DNA of 61,451 nt, from the NCBI RefSeq assembly GCF_001424265.1, contig NZ_LMOV01000002.1, positions 160,610 to 222,060 of the forward strand, written 5' to 3'. This stretch comes from Acidovorax sp. Leaf160 (lineage in GTDB: Bacteria > Pseudomonadota > Gammaproteobacteria > Burkholderiales > Burkholderiaceae_C). The notes beneath the pieces are model-generated. The model ran no database searches and was not told where the DNA came from. It saw only the letters and a program-made list of their open reading frames with translations. Shown one piece after another: positions 29,401 through 38,014 of this stretch. Numbering within the stretch: the first letter of the stretch is position 1; each line of letters opens with the position of its first letter. Both the position numbers and the translations under genes were made by a program.

Positions 29401-32285
29401 GCAACAACCCCAGCGCCTATGCGCCGGTTGGCACCCAACTGGCCACGCCCGGGATGACTGGCTTTGCCGGAGCCGCTGGCTTCCTGGCCGCTGTCGCACT
29501 GGTGGCCAATGCCTTCGGTGCCTTCGCGTCCAACAAGATCGTGGGAGGCGGCCTCCAGGGCACGCTGGGCGGTGATGACCTGTCCGCCTACCAGCTGTGG
29601 CGCACCGGCGGCACGTTGTTCAACGGCCCGAGCTACCGCACGCAGGACCCCGCCAAGCAGATCAAGGAGTACGAGAAGGAGCTGGAAACCATCCGAGGCG
29701 CCGGCAACGGCTCTTCCTACCGGGCCACGTGGCTGCAGGACCAGATCAAGTTCCTCAACGAGCGCTACGGCCCCGACATCGCCCAGGGCAAGAAGCAGTC
29801 CGACGCGATCCAGGAAGCCTACAAGGCGATGCGCACCAACGTGGGCGACATGGCCGACGTGCTGGGCCTCGACTCCAGCAAGGTCCGCAAGTACACGATG
29901 GCCGTGGGCACCGATGTCATCCACCCCGACACGGGCGGCATGGGCATCAAGTTCGACGGGCTCGACGCGAACGGCATCCAGCAGAAGATTCAGGAGGCGC
30001 TCGCCAGCGCGAACAACGCCCTGGCCGAGCAGGTGATCGGCTCGTGGGTGACGACGACGGAGACGGTGCGCCGCACCATCGAGCTCAGCCGGCCATCCAG
30101 CGGCGACTCCACCGAGAACCTGCAGGGTGACTACCGGGAGGTGGAAGAGACCGTCACCCGGACGCACTACGTCGCCAGCGAGTTCGCCCGCGACGGCGAA
30201 AACGCCATCGCCACGCTGACGCGCCTGGCGACCAGCCTGACCACTGTGAATGGCGTCTTCGAGGACCTGGGAACGACCCTCTACGCCTCCAGCCTGGCCG
30301 GTGGCGACATGGCGAGCCAATTGATTGACCTGTTCGGCAACGCGGACAACTTCCGAGGCGCGGCGAGCACCTACCTGCAGAACTTCTACAGCCAGGATGA
30401 GCAGCGGGAAGCGGTGCGCCGCCAGCTCCAGAAGCAGCTGGACACGGTGGATCTGAAGCTGCCCGACATCAACGCCGCCGACGCGCGTGCGCAGTTCCGC
30501 TCGCTGGCCGAAGCGCAGGACCTCACCACCGAGTCGGGCCGCAAGGCCTACGCCATGCTGCTGCAGCTGGCTGGCAGCTTCGCTGCAGTGACCGACGGTG
30601 CCGCGGCGTCGCTGGAGGCTGAACGCCAGAAGAAAATCGCGGACACCCGCGCCGGCCTGGAAGAGCGCCTGCTGGCCGCCCAGGGCAAAGATCGGGCCGT
30701 GCTCGACCTGCGCCGCAAACAGGAATACGACGCGCTCTGGAAACTGGACCCCGAGCTGGCAAAGCTGGTCGCCAAGATCTACGAGCTGGAGGATGCATCC
30801 AAGGCCGCAGCTGACGCCGCCGCGCGCGCCGCCGAGATCGAGGCCAAGGGCTTCGACATCGAGCAGCGTCGCCTGATCGCGGAAGGCCGCGACCGTGAAG
30901 CGCTGGACCTGCGCCGCAAGCAGGAGTACGACGCGCTGTGGAAGCTCGACCCGGCGCTGGCGAAGGCCACCGCCAAGGTCTGGGAGCTGGAAGACGCCGC
31001 GGCCGCGCTGGCCGCCGCCGAGGAAGCGCGCGGCAACGCCATGCGCGACCTGGCCGACGCCATGGGCCGCCAGCGCGAAATGTGGGAAGGGCAGCTCGAG
31101 GCCATCGACACCCAGCGCCAGGTGCAGCAGGAGGCATTGGGCCTCATCACCGGCATCTTCGACCTGGTGCGCAGCAATGCGCGGGACCTCTACGGCGAGG
31201 TGCAATCCACCGCCGCCATGCAGGCCGCCCAGGGCAATGCGTTCATCGCGCAGGCCCTCTCCGCGGCTATGCGCACGGGCTACCTGCCGGAACAGGACGC
31301 CCTGCAGCAGGCCATCAGCGGCGCGCGCGCCGGGCTCGACAGCAGCCAGTACCAGAGCCAGGTGGACGCGGACTTCGCGCGTCTGGTGCTGGCCGGCCAA
31401 CTGCGGGCCCTGGAAGAGATCGCAGGCCCGCAGAAGACGGCGGCCGAAAAGCAGATCGACGCGCTGGACAGCCAGACCGAGGCCCTCAACAAGCTGATCA
31501 AGGACCAGCAGAAGGAATACGACCTTATCCAGCGCCAGGTCGATATCGCGAACGGCACCTACAACGCGACCATCACCGTGGCGCAGGCGACGGCCAACAT
31601 CTTCGCGCTGCTGTCGAGCAAGACGCCGGGCGCCACCGGCAGCGGCTCGGGTGCGGCTGCCGGCGGATCGACGGGCGCAGCGGGCGAGCCGGTCTGGGGA
31701 GGCACTGCCACGAGCAAGGGCACGGGCGTCACCCCCTACGTGCCCCCGGCCTACGTGGAGCCCTCGGGCGGCACGGCCTGGGGCGGCACCATGGGCCCGG
31801 GCTCGGCCAATCCGCTCAACGCGCTGTTCGTCGACGACGACGGCCGCGTGCACTACGCCGATGGCAGCGTGGGGCCACCGGCCGACGGCTGGGTGGACGA
31901 AACCGGGCATTGGGTCTGGGCGAAGAACAACCCCAACTACGGCCGGCGCGGGATGCTGTCCTTTGCCGTGGGCACGAACTACGTGCCGCGCGACATGGTC
32001 GCCAACATCCACGAGGGCGAGCGGATCATCCCGGCGGCTGACAACCGGGCGCTGATGGCAGCAGTGAACGCGGGCGGGCAGGGCAACACCGCGCGCCTGG
32101 AGCGGCTGGTGGAGGTGCTGGCCGAGAAGCTGGAGACGGTCACGCAGGAGCTGGCCGAGATCCGGGGCAACACGGGCCAGCACGCCGAGCAATTCGACAA
32201 CTGGACGATGAGCGGCACCGGCGCGGCGCCCGTGAAGGTGTCCAACACCCCCACGGTGCGCGTGACAGAGGAGGCCACCGCGTGA
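26460..32285 (+). CDS. Tape measure protein
   Basis: 1941 aa from ATG 26460 (a TTG 12 bases upstream is possible). The N-terminal TMP_2-type domain (about 170-300: AALAQLPMQFSDIVVSLQGG ... LGLINPLTLGAAAA) is followed by long coiled-coil stretches rich in Ala/Glu/Lys, a Gly-rich hydrophobic region (about 890-960) and a C-terminal NIHEGERIIPAADNRALMAA motif with a final coiled coil. Two near-identical 38-residue repeats (LDLRRKQEYDALWKLDP core) lie at about 1408-1515, spaced 68 residues. It sets tail length and enters the cell envelope with DNA. At roughly 0.15 nm per residue the tail would be near 290 nm if most residues count. Confidence 0.93.
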   Translation: MADMKVQGEFEMDTTKGEDALARVESGARRMASTVKQAGDSAANALGGMGDKAEQSAKGMERANAALAAAAKRAISESQRAIVEAQGYNLKSAEGLERLARLRGADVDAISGQLGALRTLRAEQERLTKTLQEQRDVEMRARQQNEFVNSLQSQVTAIGKTRSELLALQAAQLGVSDKAAPMIARLREQEAGFAKLGTSAGQTRAALAQLPMQFSDIVVSLQGGQAPLTVFLQQGAQIKDSFGGAGAALKAMGGYVLGLINPLTLGAAAAAALAVAYYQGSKEAEGYRNALILTGNAAGTTSGQMKAYAQDISGIVGTQGKAAESLTALAGSGKVSAEVLRDAGLAAVQYERATGQAVSKTAEQFASLRNEPLSGVLKLNEGMNFLTESTYRQIKSLEDQGRIADAARVAQEAYANALSGRSAEVERNLGGLERAWRSVADSAKKAWDNMLGVGRAQTTQDRLKQVRDEIAAVEKQLDGGKGFVSTEGGAAYGSGRGALNAAAQQQLRDRLAGLGAQAAALEGVTFAEKAAADAARERADQMRAAQAWDKDGAKYLSDAAKLERDLTQARNEGTAAGKSQAEINERLAKIREEYAKKGGGAAAAKAEQSAYATLIASVKARLEQNEQEIATGAKLNEAQKLRIQLVAQLESGSRKMTAARQAETKASLDDLDASERRLAVAQAQRKFEGERDKEASRIAEQTAKINEKAQALEDEAAAYGKTADELRALTVERLNEQKAMLMGFDGSQQRIDQLNEEIAAVQRLGAAETKIADLKLGSSSDELLNNAREQAKLYEDEVRLIGLSAVERQKVVALRQVELKYAKELERIKKSGASDDAKEAARIKALEAKQIESQAAVSKVVEEDWNKTSQLIGDTLADYIMGGGKDAAQYLKRLFATLVLQPLVQIGVGGVLGALGLGGGGAGGGGGAGSILNFASNARSAYSLYQGGFSGLTAPGSAYYGFATSGVGQSLGLSNSVAIAGNNPSAYAPVGTQLATPGMTGFAGAAGFLAAVALVANAFGAFASNKIVGGGLQGTLGGDDLSAYQLWRTGGTLFNGPSYRTQDPAKQIKEYEKELETIRGAGNGSSYRATWLQDQIKFLNERYGPDIAQGKKQSDAIQEAYKAMRTNVGDMADVLGLDSSKVRKYTMAVGTDVIHPDTGGMGIKFDGLDANGIQQKIQEALASANNALAEQVIGSWVTTTETVRRTIELSRPSSGDSTENLQGDYREVEETVTRTHYVASEFARDGENAIATLTRLATSLTTVNGVFEDLGTTLYASSLAGGDMASQLIDLFGNADNFRGAASTYLQNFYSQDEQREAVRRQLQKQLDTVDLKLPDINAADARAQFRSLAEAQDLTTESGRKAYAMLLQLAGSFAAVTDGAAASLEAERQKKIADTRAGLEERLLAAQGKDRAVLDLRRKQEYDALWKLDPELAKLVAKIYELEDASKAAADAAARAAEIEAKGFDIEQRRLIAEGRDREALDLRRKQEYDALWKLDPALAKATAKVWELEDAAAALAAAEEARGNAMRDLADAMGRQREMWEGQLEAIDTQRQVQQEALGLITGIFDLVRSNARDLYGEVQSTAAMQAAQGNAFIAQALSAAMRTGYLPEQDALQQAISGARAGLDSSQYQSQVDADFARLVLAGQLRALEEIAGPQKTAAEKQIDALDSQTEALNKLIKDQQKEYDLIQRQVDIANGTYNATITVAQATANIFALLSSKTPGATGSGSGAAAGGSTGAAGEPVWGGTATSKGTGVTPYVPPAYVEPSGGTAWGGTMGPGSANPLNALFVDDDGRVHYADGSVGPPADGWVDETGHWVWAKNNPNYGRRGMLSFAVGTNYVPRDMVANIHEGERIIPAADNRALMAAVNAGGQGNTARLERLVEVLAEKLETVTQELAEIRGNTGQHAEQFDNWTMSGTGAAPVKVSNTPTVRVTEEATA

Positions 32286-33208
32286 GCCACTACATCGACC
32301 CCATCGCCATCTCGGCCGACCAGATCCTGGCGGGCACGAGCCTCGCGGAAGACCCGACGCCGGCCTGGGCCGCTGGCACCTACGCCATCGGCTACGAGTG
32401 TCACGTCGTGGACACGCACCGCGTCTACCGCCGCACGCTCAGCACCGCCAGCACGGTGCGGCCTGACCAGGACCCGTCCGGCTGGGTGGACGTGCGGCCG
32501 ACCAACCGCTGGGCGCCGTTCGATGAGTACACCGACACGCCCGCCGAGTCGGCGAGCGACATCGTGTACGTCCTGCGCTCTCGGTTCGTCAACGCGCTCA
32601 ACCTGCGCGGCCTGGTGGGCACGGGCGTCAAGGTCGTCATCAAGGACCAGACCGGCGGCGAGGTGCTCTTCCAGTACCCGGAGGGTGGCGGCCTCGCCCA
32701 GCTCAAGCGGCCGGCGCGAGGCTACTACGACTATGCCTTCGGGGACCGGAAGTACCAGACCACCCTGGTGCTGCGCAACCTGCCCATGCGTGCGAACGCC
32801 GAGATCACGATCACGGTGACCGCCAGCGCCGGCCAGCCGCGCGAGATCGGAATGATCGTGCGGGGCAAGTTCCGAACGCTGCAGGGCCTGGGCATCGGCG
32901 GCGTGCAGGAAGACGCCCAGGTGATTCCCAAGACCTACACCGAGCAGCAGGAGCAGCCCGATGGCCGCATGCGCACCACCGTTCGCGGCAGCTCCACCGA
33001 CCTGAGTTTCTCCATCGTGATGGAGCGCGAGTACGCCGACCAGGCCGTGCAGGCGCTGCAGGACTTGCTGAGCAAGCCGGTCGCCTGGTTCGTCAGCACG
33101 CAGTCGGGATTCGCCGGCCTCTCCACCTTCGGCATTGCGCAGCGCTCGCCCGTGCGCTACCGCAACCGCCTCGCCTACATCGACATGCAAGTAAAGGGAT
33201 ACGTCTGA
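32282..33208 (+). CDS. Tail-tip/minor tail protein of unknown type
   Basis: 308 aa from GTG overlapping the tape measure stop. The N-terminus has AAGTYAIGYECHVVDTHRVY RR, a carbohydrate-binding-module-like strand pattern. The middle has a jelly-roll-like stretch (GVKVVIKDQTGGEVLFQYPE), and the end repeats of beta strands. It replaces the usual lambda M/L/K/I/J run, which is not present here, so tail-tip organisation is simplified. Function inferred from position only. Confidence 0.65.
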   Translation: MSHYIDPIAISADQILAGTSLAEDPTPAWAAGTYAIGYECHVVDTHRVYRRTLSTASTVRPDQDPSGWVDVRPTNRWAPFDEYTDTPAESASDIVYVLRSRFVNALNLRGLVGTGVKVVIKDQTGGEVLFQYPEGGGLAQLKRPARGYYDYAFGDRKYQTTLVLRNLPMRANAEITITVTASAGQPREIGMIVRGKFRTLQGLGIGGVQEDAQVIPKTYTEQQEQPDGRMRTTVRGSSTDLSFSIVMEREYADQAVQALQDLLSKPVAWFVSTQSGFAGLSTFGIAQRSPVRYRNRLAYIDMQVKGYV

Positions 33209-34323
33209 TGGCAATCACCGCCCCCACCCCCATCACCGCGGCGCCGCCGGTGCCCGACTCGGGCCAGCCCGAGCCGACCTTCGACGCGCAGTACGAGGCC
33301 TTCAACACCTGGGAGCGCCAGCAGCTGGTGCCGGGCGCCAACGCCCTGGCGCAGGTCACCTACCAGAACGCGCTGGAGGCAAAGGCAGCGAAGGACGGCA
33401 CTGACGGGGCCGTGCAGATCGCAATCGAAAAAGCCAGCCAGGCGGATCAATCCCGCTCTGCCGCGCAAGCTGCTGCCGTCGCGGCGGCCGAGCAAGTGAC
33501 CCTCGCCGGCAATGCCGCCGGCCAGGCCGAGGCCAGCCGCATCGAGGCTTCGAAGATCAACCTGGGCGCCAAGGCCTCCGCGCCGACCGTGGACAACCAG
33601 GGCCAGGCGTTGCGCGTGGGCGCAACCTACTACGACACGACGCTGAACAAGCTGCGCGCATGGACGGGGACCACCTGGGCCGACTCGGTCAATGTGACGG
33701 CGGGGGTGAAGTCGCTCAATGGCGAATCGGGCGACCTGGTCAAAACTACGCTCGCCGGCTACGGGCTCACCGACGCCATGGCCAAGACCACGGCACTGGC
33801 AGCCGGGGCCAACCTTAACGCCGTGCTGACTCCAGGCTTTTATCTGCTGGGCTCCACCTACACCAACGGATTGGCCGGATTTGAAGGGGGACACCTCATT
33901 GTCTCGGCGTTTGGCTCTACGGCGATTCAGTTGCTGGTTTCCTCCTCCAATGGCAACTCCGCATCGCGCGGCGTTTCGGGTATCGGCGGCACAGCCGTTT
34001 TCACGCCCTGGCGCCGTGACCTGAAAACCAACTCGACCCCGGTCGCGATGACGGACTCGACCATCCGGACCGCGCTCGGCGACTATTTCACCGACACCGT
34101 CTCCGCGAACAAGAGCTACTCGTTCGACAACGGGCTGTCTGCCGCGTCTTTCGCAATTGAGATCACTCACACCGGCGGCGCGATCGCTTGGCCAGGCTTC
34201 GTGGTGTGGCGAAACGGGACTGCTCCATCTGGTCTGATGACCGGGCGCCGTCACCTGTTCTTCTTTCAACTGGCCGCAGACAACACGCGCTACTACGGCT
34301 CCTGCATCGAGAACTTGCCATGA
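33208..34323 (+). CDS. Tail fibre protein with knob-like domain
   Basis: 371 aa. Residues 50-120 are Ala/Gln-rich and coiled-coil-like (QADQSRSAAQAAAVAAAEQV). A collar (VGATYYDTTLNKLRAWTG) follows, then a linker (VKSLNGESGDLVKTTLAGYG) common in phage fibres, and a pyocin-knob-like end (LNAVLTPGFYLLGSTYTNGL). Probably contacts the host surface. ATGA coupling on both sides. Confidence 0.75.
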   Translation: MAITAPTPITAAPPVPDSGQPEPTFDAQYEAFNTWERQQLVPGANALAQVTYQNALEAKAAKDGTDGAVQIAIEKASQADQSRSAAQAAAVAAAEQVTLAGNAAGQAEASRIEASKINLGAKASAPTVDNQGQALRVGATYYDTTLNKLRAWTGTTWADSVNVTAGVKSLNGESGDLVKTTLAGYGLTDAMAKTTALAAGANLNAVLTPGFYLLGSTYTNGLAGFEGGHLIVSAFGSTAIQLLVSSSNGNSASRGVSGIGGTAVFTPWRRDLKTNSTPVAMTDSTIRTALGDYFTDTVSANKSYSFDNGLSAASFAIEITHTGGAIAWPGFVVWRNGTAPSGLMTGRRHLFFFQLAADNTRYYGSCIENLP

Positions 34324-35036
34324 GTACGCGCGGGATGATGTCGTCATCGGCGTCCTCGGGCGCCGCGCCAGGGCCATCCAACACGCTCAACATCCAGGGC
34401 AGCCAGATCGCCCCGGACCTGCGCAGCATGGCCATCGCATCCGGGTGGGACCAGGCATCGAAACTGTTCGTCAACATCACGGCGCCGTACATCAACCGCC
34501 TGGTGGTGTCGCAGTCCTTCCCCGCTGGCATCGAAATCACCATCGGCGCGAACACCATCGTGTCGAGCGATGGATCTTCAGCTGCACTCACTGCCAGCGT
34601 GCCGGTCTCCGTGCGCAACCTCGGCCAGGTCCTGGCGAGCGGCGGCAACGGGGGATATGGCGGACTGATCACGGTCTTCTACCAAAGCCAGGCAGTCAGC
34701 GGGTACGGCGGGGCAGGGGGTGCGGGGGCCGGATTCGCGCCCGGCAGCCTCGCCTACTCGTCCACTGGCGGCGGCGGAGCGTCGGGCAGTTCGCAAACCT
34801 ACACCGGCCCAACCTTCCCCGGCGACGTGCCCGCAACCGCGCGGGGCGGCGATGGCGGCGGAGGCGGTGGGCACGGACAGGCCGGCCTGTCCGGCTTCCC
34901 CGGCAGTGCCTCCGGGACCTACACCTCATCGTCCAGCAGCCCACCAGGTGGTGTCGGCTCGCCGAGCAACGCCGTCACCGGCAATTCATACATCACCTGG
35001 CTCGCCACCGGCACGCGCACCGGCGCCATCACCTGA
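34320..35036 (+). CDS. Glycine-rich distal adhesin
   Basis: 238 aa. An N-terminal attachment part (to about 105) is followed by Gly-rich motifs (ASGGNGGYGG, GYGGAGGAGAGF, GGGGASGSS, ARGGDGGGGGGHGQAG) separated by short variable loops. This resembles the polyglycine-II sandwich of gp38-type receptor-binding tips, in which the loops decide host specificity. It directly follows the fibre gene, as gp38 follows gp37. Confidence 0.7.
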   Translation: MSTRGMMSSSASSGAAPGPSNTLNIQGSQIAPDLRSMAIASGWDQASKLFVNITAPYINRLVVSQSFPAGIEITIGANTIVSSDGSSAALTASVPVSVRNLGQVLASGGNGGYGGLITVFYQSQAVSGYGGAGGAGAGFAPGSLAYSSTGGGGASGSSQTYTGPTFPGDVPATARGGDGGGGGGHGQAGLSGFPGSASGTYTSSSSSPPGGVGSPSNAVTGNSYITWLATGTRTGAIT

Positions 35037-35047
35037 GAGGACTCTCC

Positions 35048-35650
35048 ATGTACGTCAACACCGAAACCGGCGAGTACCCGGTCAGCGAGGCGCAGATCCG
35101 CGAGCGTCATCCCGAGTGGTGCTACCCGATCCCCTTCGAGCCCTGCGATGGGTACGCGCTGCCCGCGCCTGCCGAGCCGCCCGCATACAACCCTGCGACG
35201 CACCGGCTGGTCGAGTCGGCGATCAAGGACGGCGACGGGTGGCGCCAGAAGTGGACGGTGGTCAAGCTCAAGGCCGCCGAGTCCGCAGAGCTGCTGGCGA
35301 CCGAGAAAGCGCGCCTGCTGACGGCTGTCACCGCTCGGCGCTGGGAGATCGAGACAGGCGGCGTGACCTTCCCGGACGGCACGCGCATCGGCAGCACGAC
35401 CGAAGACCAGAACCGCATCACCACGGTGATCGCCAACGCGGCGCTGGCGGGCGTCAGCAGCGTGGACTTCAAGGCCGCATCGGGCTGGGTGTCGCTGACG
35501 CTAGCCGAGCTGCAGAGCGTGGCCGCCGCCATCGCGCTGCATGTGCAGGCCTGCTTCTCCGCCGAGCGCGCCCACCACGAGGCCATCGATGCGCTGACCA
35601 CCCTGGCGCAGGCCCAGGCATACGACATCAACGGAGGCTGGCCAGCATGA
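35048..35650 (+). CDS. Tail fibre assembly-type protein (DUF4376-like)
   Basis: 200 aa starting MYVNTETGEYPVSEAQIRER. The C-terminal half has RRWEIETGGVTFPDGTRIGS and the helical DUF4376-like region (VDFKAASGWVSLTLAELQSV). Such proteins follow tail fibre genes and are thought to be fibre tips or chaperones. Confidence 0.78.
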   Translation: MYVNTETGEYPVSEAQIRERHPEWCYPIPFEPCDGYALPAPAEPPAYNPATHRLVESAIKDGDGWRQKWTVVKLKAAESAELLATEKARLLTAVTARRWEIETGGVTFPDGTRIGSTTEDQNRITTVIANAALAGVSSVDFKAASGWVSLTLAELQSVAAAIALHVQACFSAERAHHEAIDALTTLAQAQAYDINGGWPA

Positions 35651-35967
35651 CCCGCACGACCCCAACCACCAACCCGCGCCGACTCATGAAATTCGATCCT
35701 ACCGTCAGCACCGGGACCATCATCCAGACGCTGGTCTTCATCATTGGCGTGGCTACGGCCTACGGCGGCTACCGCGAGGACCAGGTCAAGCAGGACGGGC
35801 GCATTGCGATGGTCGAAGCGCTGGCCGACAAGGATCGCGACAGCACCAAGGAATCGCTGAAGAAAATTGAAGGCCAGGTGGCTGATCTTGCCAAGAGCAA
35901 TCAGGACATCAAGGAATCCCTGGCCATCCTGCGCGGCCGCGCGGCGGAACCGGGGAGCCGTAAGTGA
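35647..35967 (+). CDS. Small membrane/coiled-coil lysis-region protein
   Basis: 106 aa starting MTRTTPTTNPRRLMKFDPTV. One membrane helix (about 23-42, GTIIQTLVFIIGVATAYGGY) is followed by a charged coiled coil (KESLKKIEGQVADLAKSNQD). It precedes the lysozyme gene by ATGA/GTGA overlap; it may be an accessory holin or spanin-like component. No SAR or lipobox seen. Confidence 0.65.
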   Translation: MTRTTPTTNPRRLMKFDPTVSTGTIIQTLVFIIGVATAYGGYREDQVKQDGRIAMVEALADKDRDSTKESLKKIEGQVADLAKSNQDIKESLAILRGRAAEPGSRK

Positions 35968-37055
35968 CCACGGCGACCCACGACCCTATTGCGCTGGTCG
36001 AAGCCCTGACGCACGGCAACGTGCGCGCCTTCCTGCGCATGCTGCGCCACGGCGAGGGCACGGCCGGGGAGGATGGCTACCGCGTGATGTTCGGCGGCGG
36101 CCGCTTCGACAGCTTCGCTGACCACCCGCGACAGGCCATCACGCGCAAGCTCGGCGGCAACCCGATCACCAGCACGGCTGCCGGCGCCTACCAGTTCCTC
36201 TCGCGCACCTGGGACGGCCTGGTCAAGCAGTACGGCTTCGCCGACTTCAGCCCGAAGAATCAGGACCTGGGCGCTGTTGCGCTCATCACGGGACGCAAAG
36301 CCCTGGACGACGTGATCGCCGGCCGCTTCGAAGTCGCAGTGCGCAAGTGCGCGCGCGAGTGGGCCAGCCTGCCGGGCAGCCCGTACGGCCAGCCCGTGGT
36401 GACCATGGCCCGGGCCCGCCAGGAATACGAGGACGCAGGCGGCACGTACTCGGCGGAGTTGCCGGCCATCACCATCAATCCCATCGCATCGATCACCCCA
36501 ACCACCCAGGAGGCTCCCGTGACCCCATTCGTCTCAGCCGTGCTGCCATCCCTCATCGACCTGGTGCCCAAGCTGGGCAAGATCTTCAGTTCCGGCTCCG
36601 ATACGGCCGAGCGCAACATCAAGGCAGCCGAGGTGGTCGTGTCCGCCGCCAAGGAGGCCATCGGCGCGCGCAACGAGCAGGAGCTGATGGAAACCATCAA
36701 GGCGGATCCGGAGGCGGCGGCGCTGGTGCGCTCAGCCATCGAGGCGCAGTGGTTCCGCCTGGAAGAACTGGGCGGTGGCATCGCCGCAGCGCGGGAGGCC
36801 AACGCCGCCTACCTGCAGCCCAACGCGCCAGGCTTCTGGCTCAATCCCGCGTTCTGGGTGTCCGCAGGCTTCCTGCTGATGCCACTGATGATCCTTTTGG
36901 ACATGCTCTTCGTCCACCCGGCGGTCTACAACGACACTTTGCGGATCCAGATCGTGACGGCCATCCTGGCGCTGCTGGGTGTGGTGGGTGCGTACTGGCT
37001 GGGCACCAGCTTCAGCAGCCAGCGAAAGAGCGACCCGCGGGTAGCAGGAGGGTAG
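35964..37055 (+). CDS. Lysozyme-holin fusion protein
   Basis: 363 aa from GTG. Residues 25-165 are a GH104/lambda-R-type muramidase (LRMLRHGEGTAGEDGYRVMF, then FADHPRQAITRK, TSTAAGAYQFLSRTWDGLVK, and FEVAVRKCAREWASLPGSPY). Glu at HGEG is the probable catalytic acid. A Thr/Pro linker (about 168-185) leads without a stop into a complete three-TM holin-type domain (186-363) with spans around 285-335. Both lysis functions are usually separate genes. An internal start (36519) could still give free holin. Confidence 0.85.
   Translation: MTTATHDPIALVEALTHGNVRAFLRMLRHGEGTAGEDGYRVMFGGGRFDSFADHPRQAITRKLGGNPITSTAAGAYQFLSRTWDGLVKQYGFADFSPKNQDLGAVALITGRKALDDVIAGRFEVAVRKCAREWASLPGSPYGQPVVTMARARQEYEDAGGTYSAELPAITINPIASITPTTQEAPVTPFVSAVLPSLIDLVPKLGKIFSSGSDTAERNIKAAEVVVSAAKEAIGARNEQELMETIKADPEAAALVRSAIEAQWFRLEELGGGIAAAREANAAYLQPNAPGFWLNPAFWVSAGFLLMPLMILLDMLFVHPAVYNDTLRIQIVTAILALLGVVGAYWLGTSFSSQRKSDPRVAGG
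36508..36521 (+). promoter_or_regulatory. Internal ribosome binding site and GTG
   Basis: AGGAGG (36508-36513), 5 bases, then in-frame GTG (36519) at codon 186 of the lysozyme-holin frame. This is a consensus Shine-Dalgarno with ideal spacing at the domain boundary. Confidence 0.75.
36519..37055 (+). CDS. Holin from internal start (three-TM type)
   Basis: 178 aa starting (M)TPFVSAVLPSLIDLVPKLGK. An amphipathic region with AERNIKAAEVVVSAAKEAIG precedes PGFWLNPAFWVSAGFLLMPL and two further membrane segments, then TSFSSQRK. This is the layout of the GTA/phage 3TM holin family. It would form the membrane lesion that lets lysozyme reach the wall. Whether it is made separately, as the fusion, or both is undecided. 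Confidence 0.68.
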   Translation: MTPFVSAVLPSLIDLVPKLGKIFSSGSDTAERNIKAAEVVVSAAKEAIGARNEQELMETIKADPEAAALVRSAIEAQWFRLEELGGGIAAAREANAAYLQPNAPGFWLNPAFWVSAGFLLMPLMILLDMLFVHPAVYNDTLRIQIVTAILALLGVVGAYWLGTSFSSQRKSDPRVAGG

Positions 37056-37294
37056 GAAATTGATGAGTACGGAATGCACCCCGGGCGACCGCGCGATAGG
37101 TCAAGTCGGTCGTCACCCGGATGCAAAGCTCTCAGGGTTTTTTAAACTGAAGAGTGCTGTGTCATGTTCGCTGTCCCACACCTTTCGTACCTCTGCCGTT
37201 AGAAGAGCGTTAGTTCCATTCCCGTGTAACGCGTCACCACTGCTGACAGAACGAAGCTAGAGTTACCGCCTGTCGCAACCCTTCGAAGGTCGAA

Positions 37295-38014
37295 ATGAGA
37301 ATTCGAAACAGCTTCGTGTGCCTGACCCTGACGCTGACCGGTGCGGTCGGGTTCGCACAAGGTGCGGCCCCCGGCCTTTACGTGCCACCGGGCTCATCGT
37401 TTGACACTTCAGTTTTTGGTAGTTCTCTAGACCTCGGTTGCACTTCAGTCTTGGTGGAGGGTGCTTTAACGGTCGGCGGCTCCACAGTGCAGGGCGCAAC
37501 GGATGTTCTCGTTAACGGCGGTAGTGTTGCCGGCGATACGGGCACCATTAGCCTCAGCGGCACCTTTAGCAATGCGGGCAGCTTCGACCCTGGCACCGGC
37601 ACGGTGGCATTTGTGGACTCCTGTGGGGCTGGAGACGCGAAAATCGTCGGTCCGACGACTTTCACGAACCTTTCTTTCGCAAGCACCGCCGGCCGTAGGC
37701 TCGTGATTCCCACTGGCACTTCCATCACGGTAACGGGCACCTTGACGTTGCAGGGCACGCCAAGCGCGCCTGTTTCGATCGTCACAGCTGATGGCTCTCC
37801 TGCAATCATCAATGTCGCTCCTGGCGCAACGGTAGTGAGATCGAACGTCACCCTCCAGCCGGGTGTGACCATCGGAGCACCGGTCGTCGGAACTGCTTCA
37901 CCCATCCCCACCTTGAGCGAATACGGCTTGATGGTGCTTTCAGCGCTCGTTGGAGTGTTGGCCTTCGCCAACCGCCGCCGCTTCAGTACAAAGGACTCAA
38001 ATGCACCTGCTTAA
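37295..38014 (+). CDS. IPTL-CTERM secreted protein
   Basis: 239 aa. Signal peptide ([23 protein letters not shown]), a repetitive beta-strand/Gly-Ser body with inverted [17 protein letters not shown]-type strands suggesting a beta-helix, and a textbook C-terminal signal [20 protein letters not shown] then FANRRR. IPTL-CTERM proteins are thought to be processed at the cell envelope by a dedicated sorting enzyme. The gene lies between lysis genes and attR, a classic lysogenic-conversion position. It overlaps the next gene by 14 bases. The 239 bases upstream (37056-37294) hold no other gene. Confidence 0.85.
   Translation: MRIRNSFVCLTLTLTGAVGFAQGAAPGLYVPPGSSFDTSVFGSSLDLGCTSVLVEGALTVGGSTVQGATDVLVNGGSVAGDTGTISLSGTFSNAGSFDPGTGTVAFVDSCGAGDAKIVGPTTFTNLSFASTAGRRLVIPTGTSITVTGTLTLQGTPSAPVSIVTADGSPAIINVAPGATVVRSNVTLQPGVTIGAPVVGTASPIPTLSEYGLMVLSALVGVLAFANRRRFSTKDSNAPA

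Noticed and set aside
28545-32192. 1215-codon open frame antisense to the tape measure gene
   Set aside because: His/Gln/Val-rich antisense of coiled-coil codons; no domain, no RBS.
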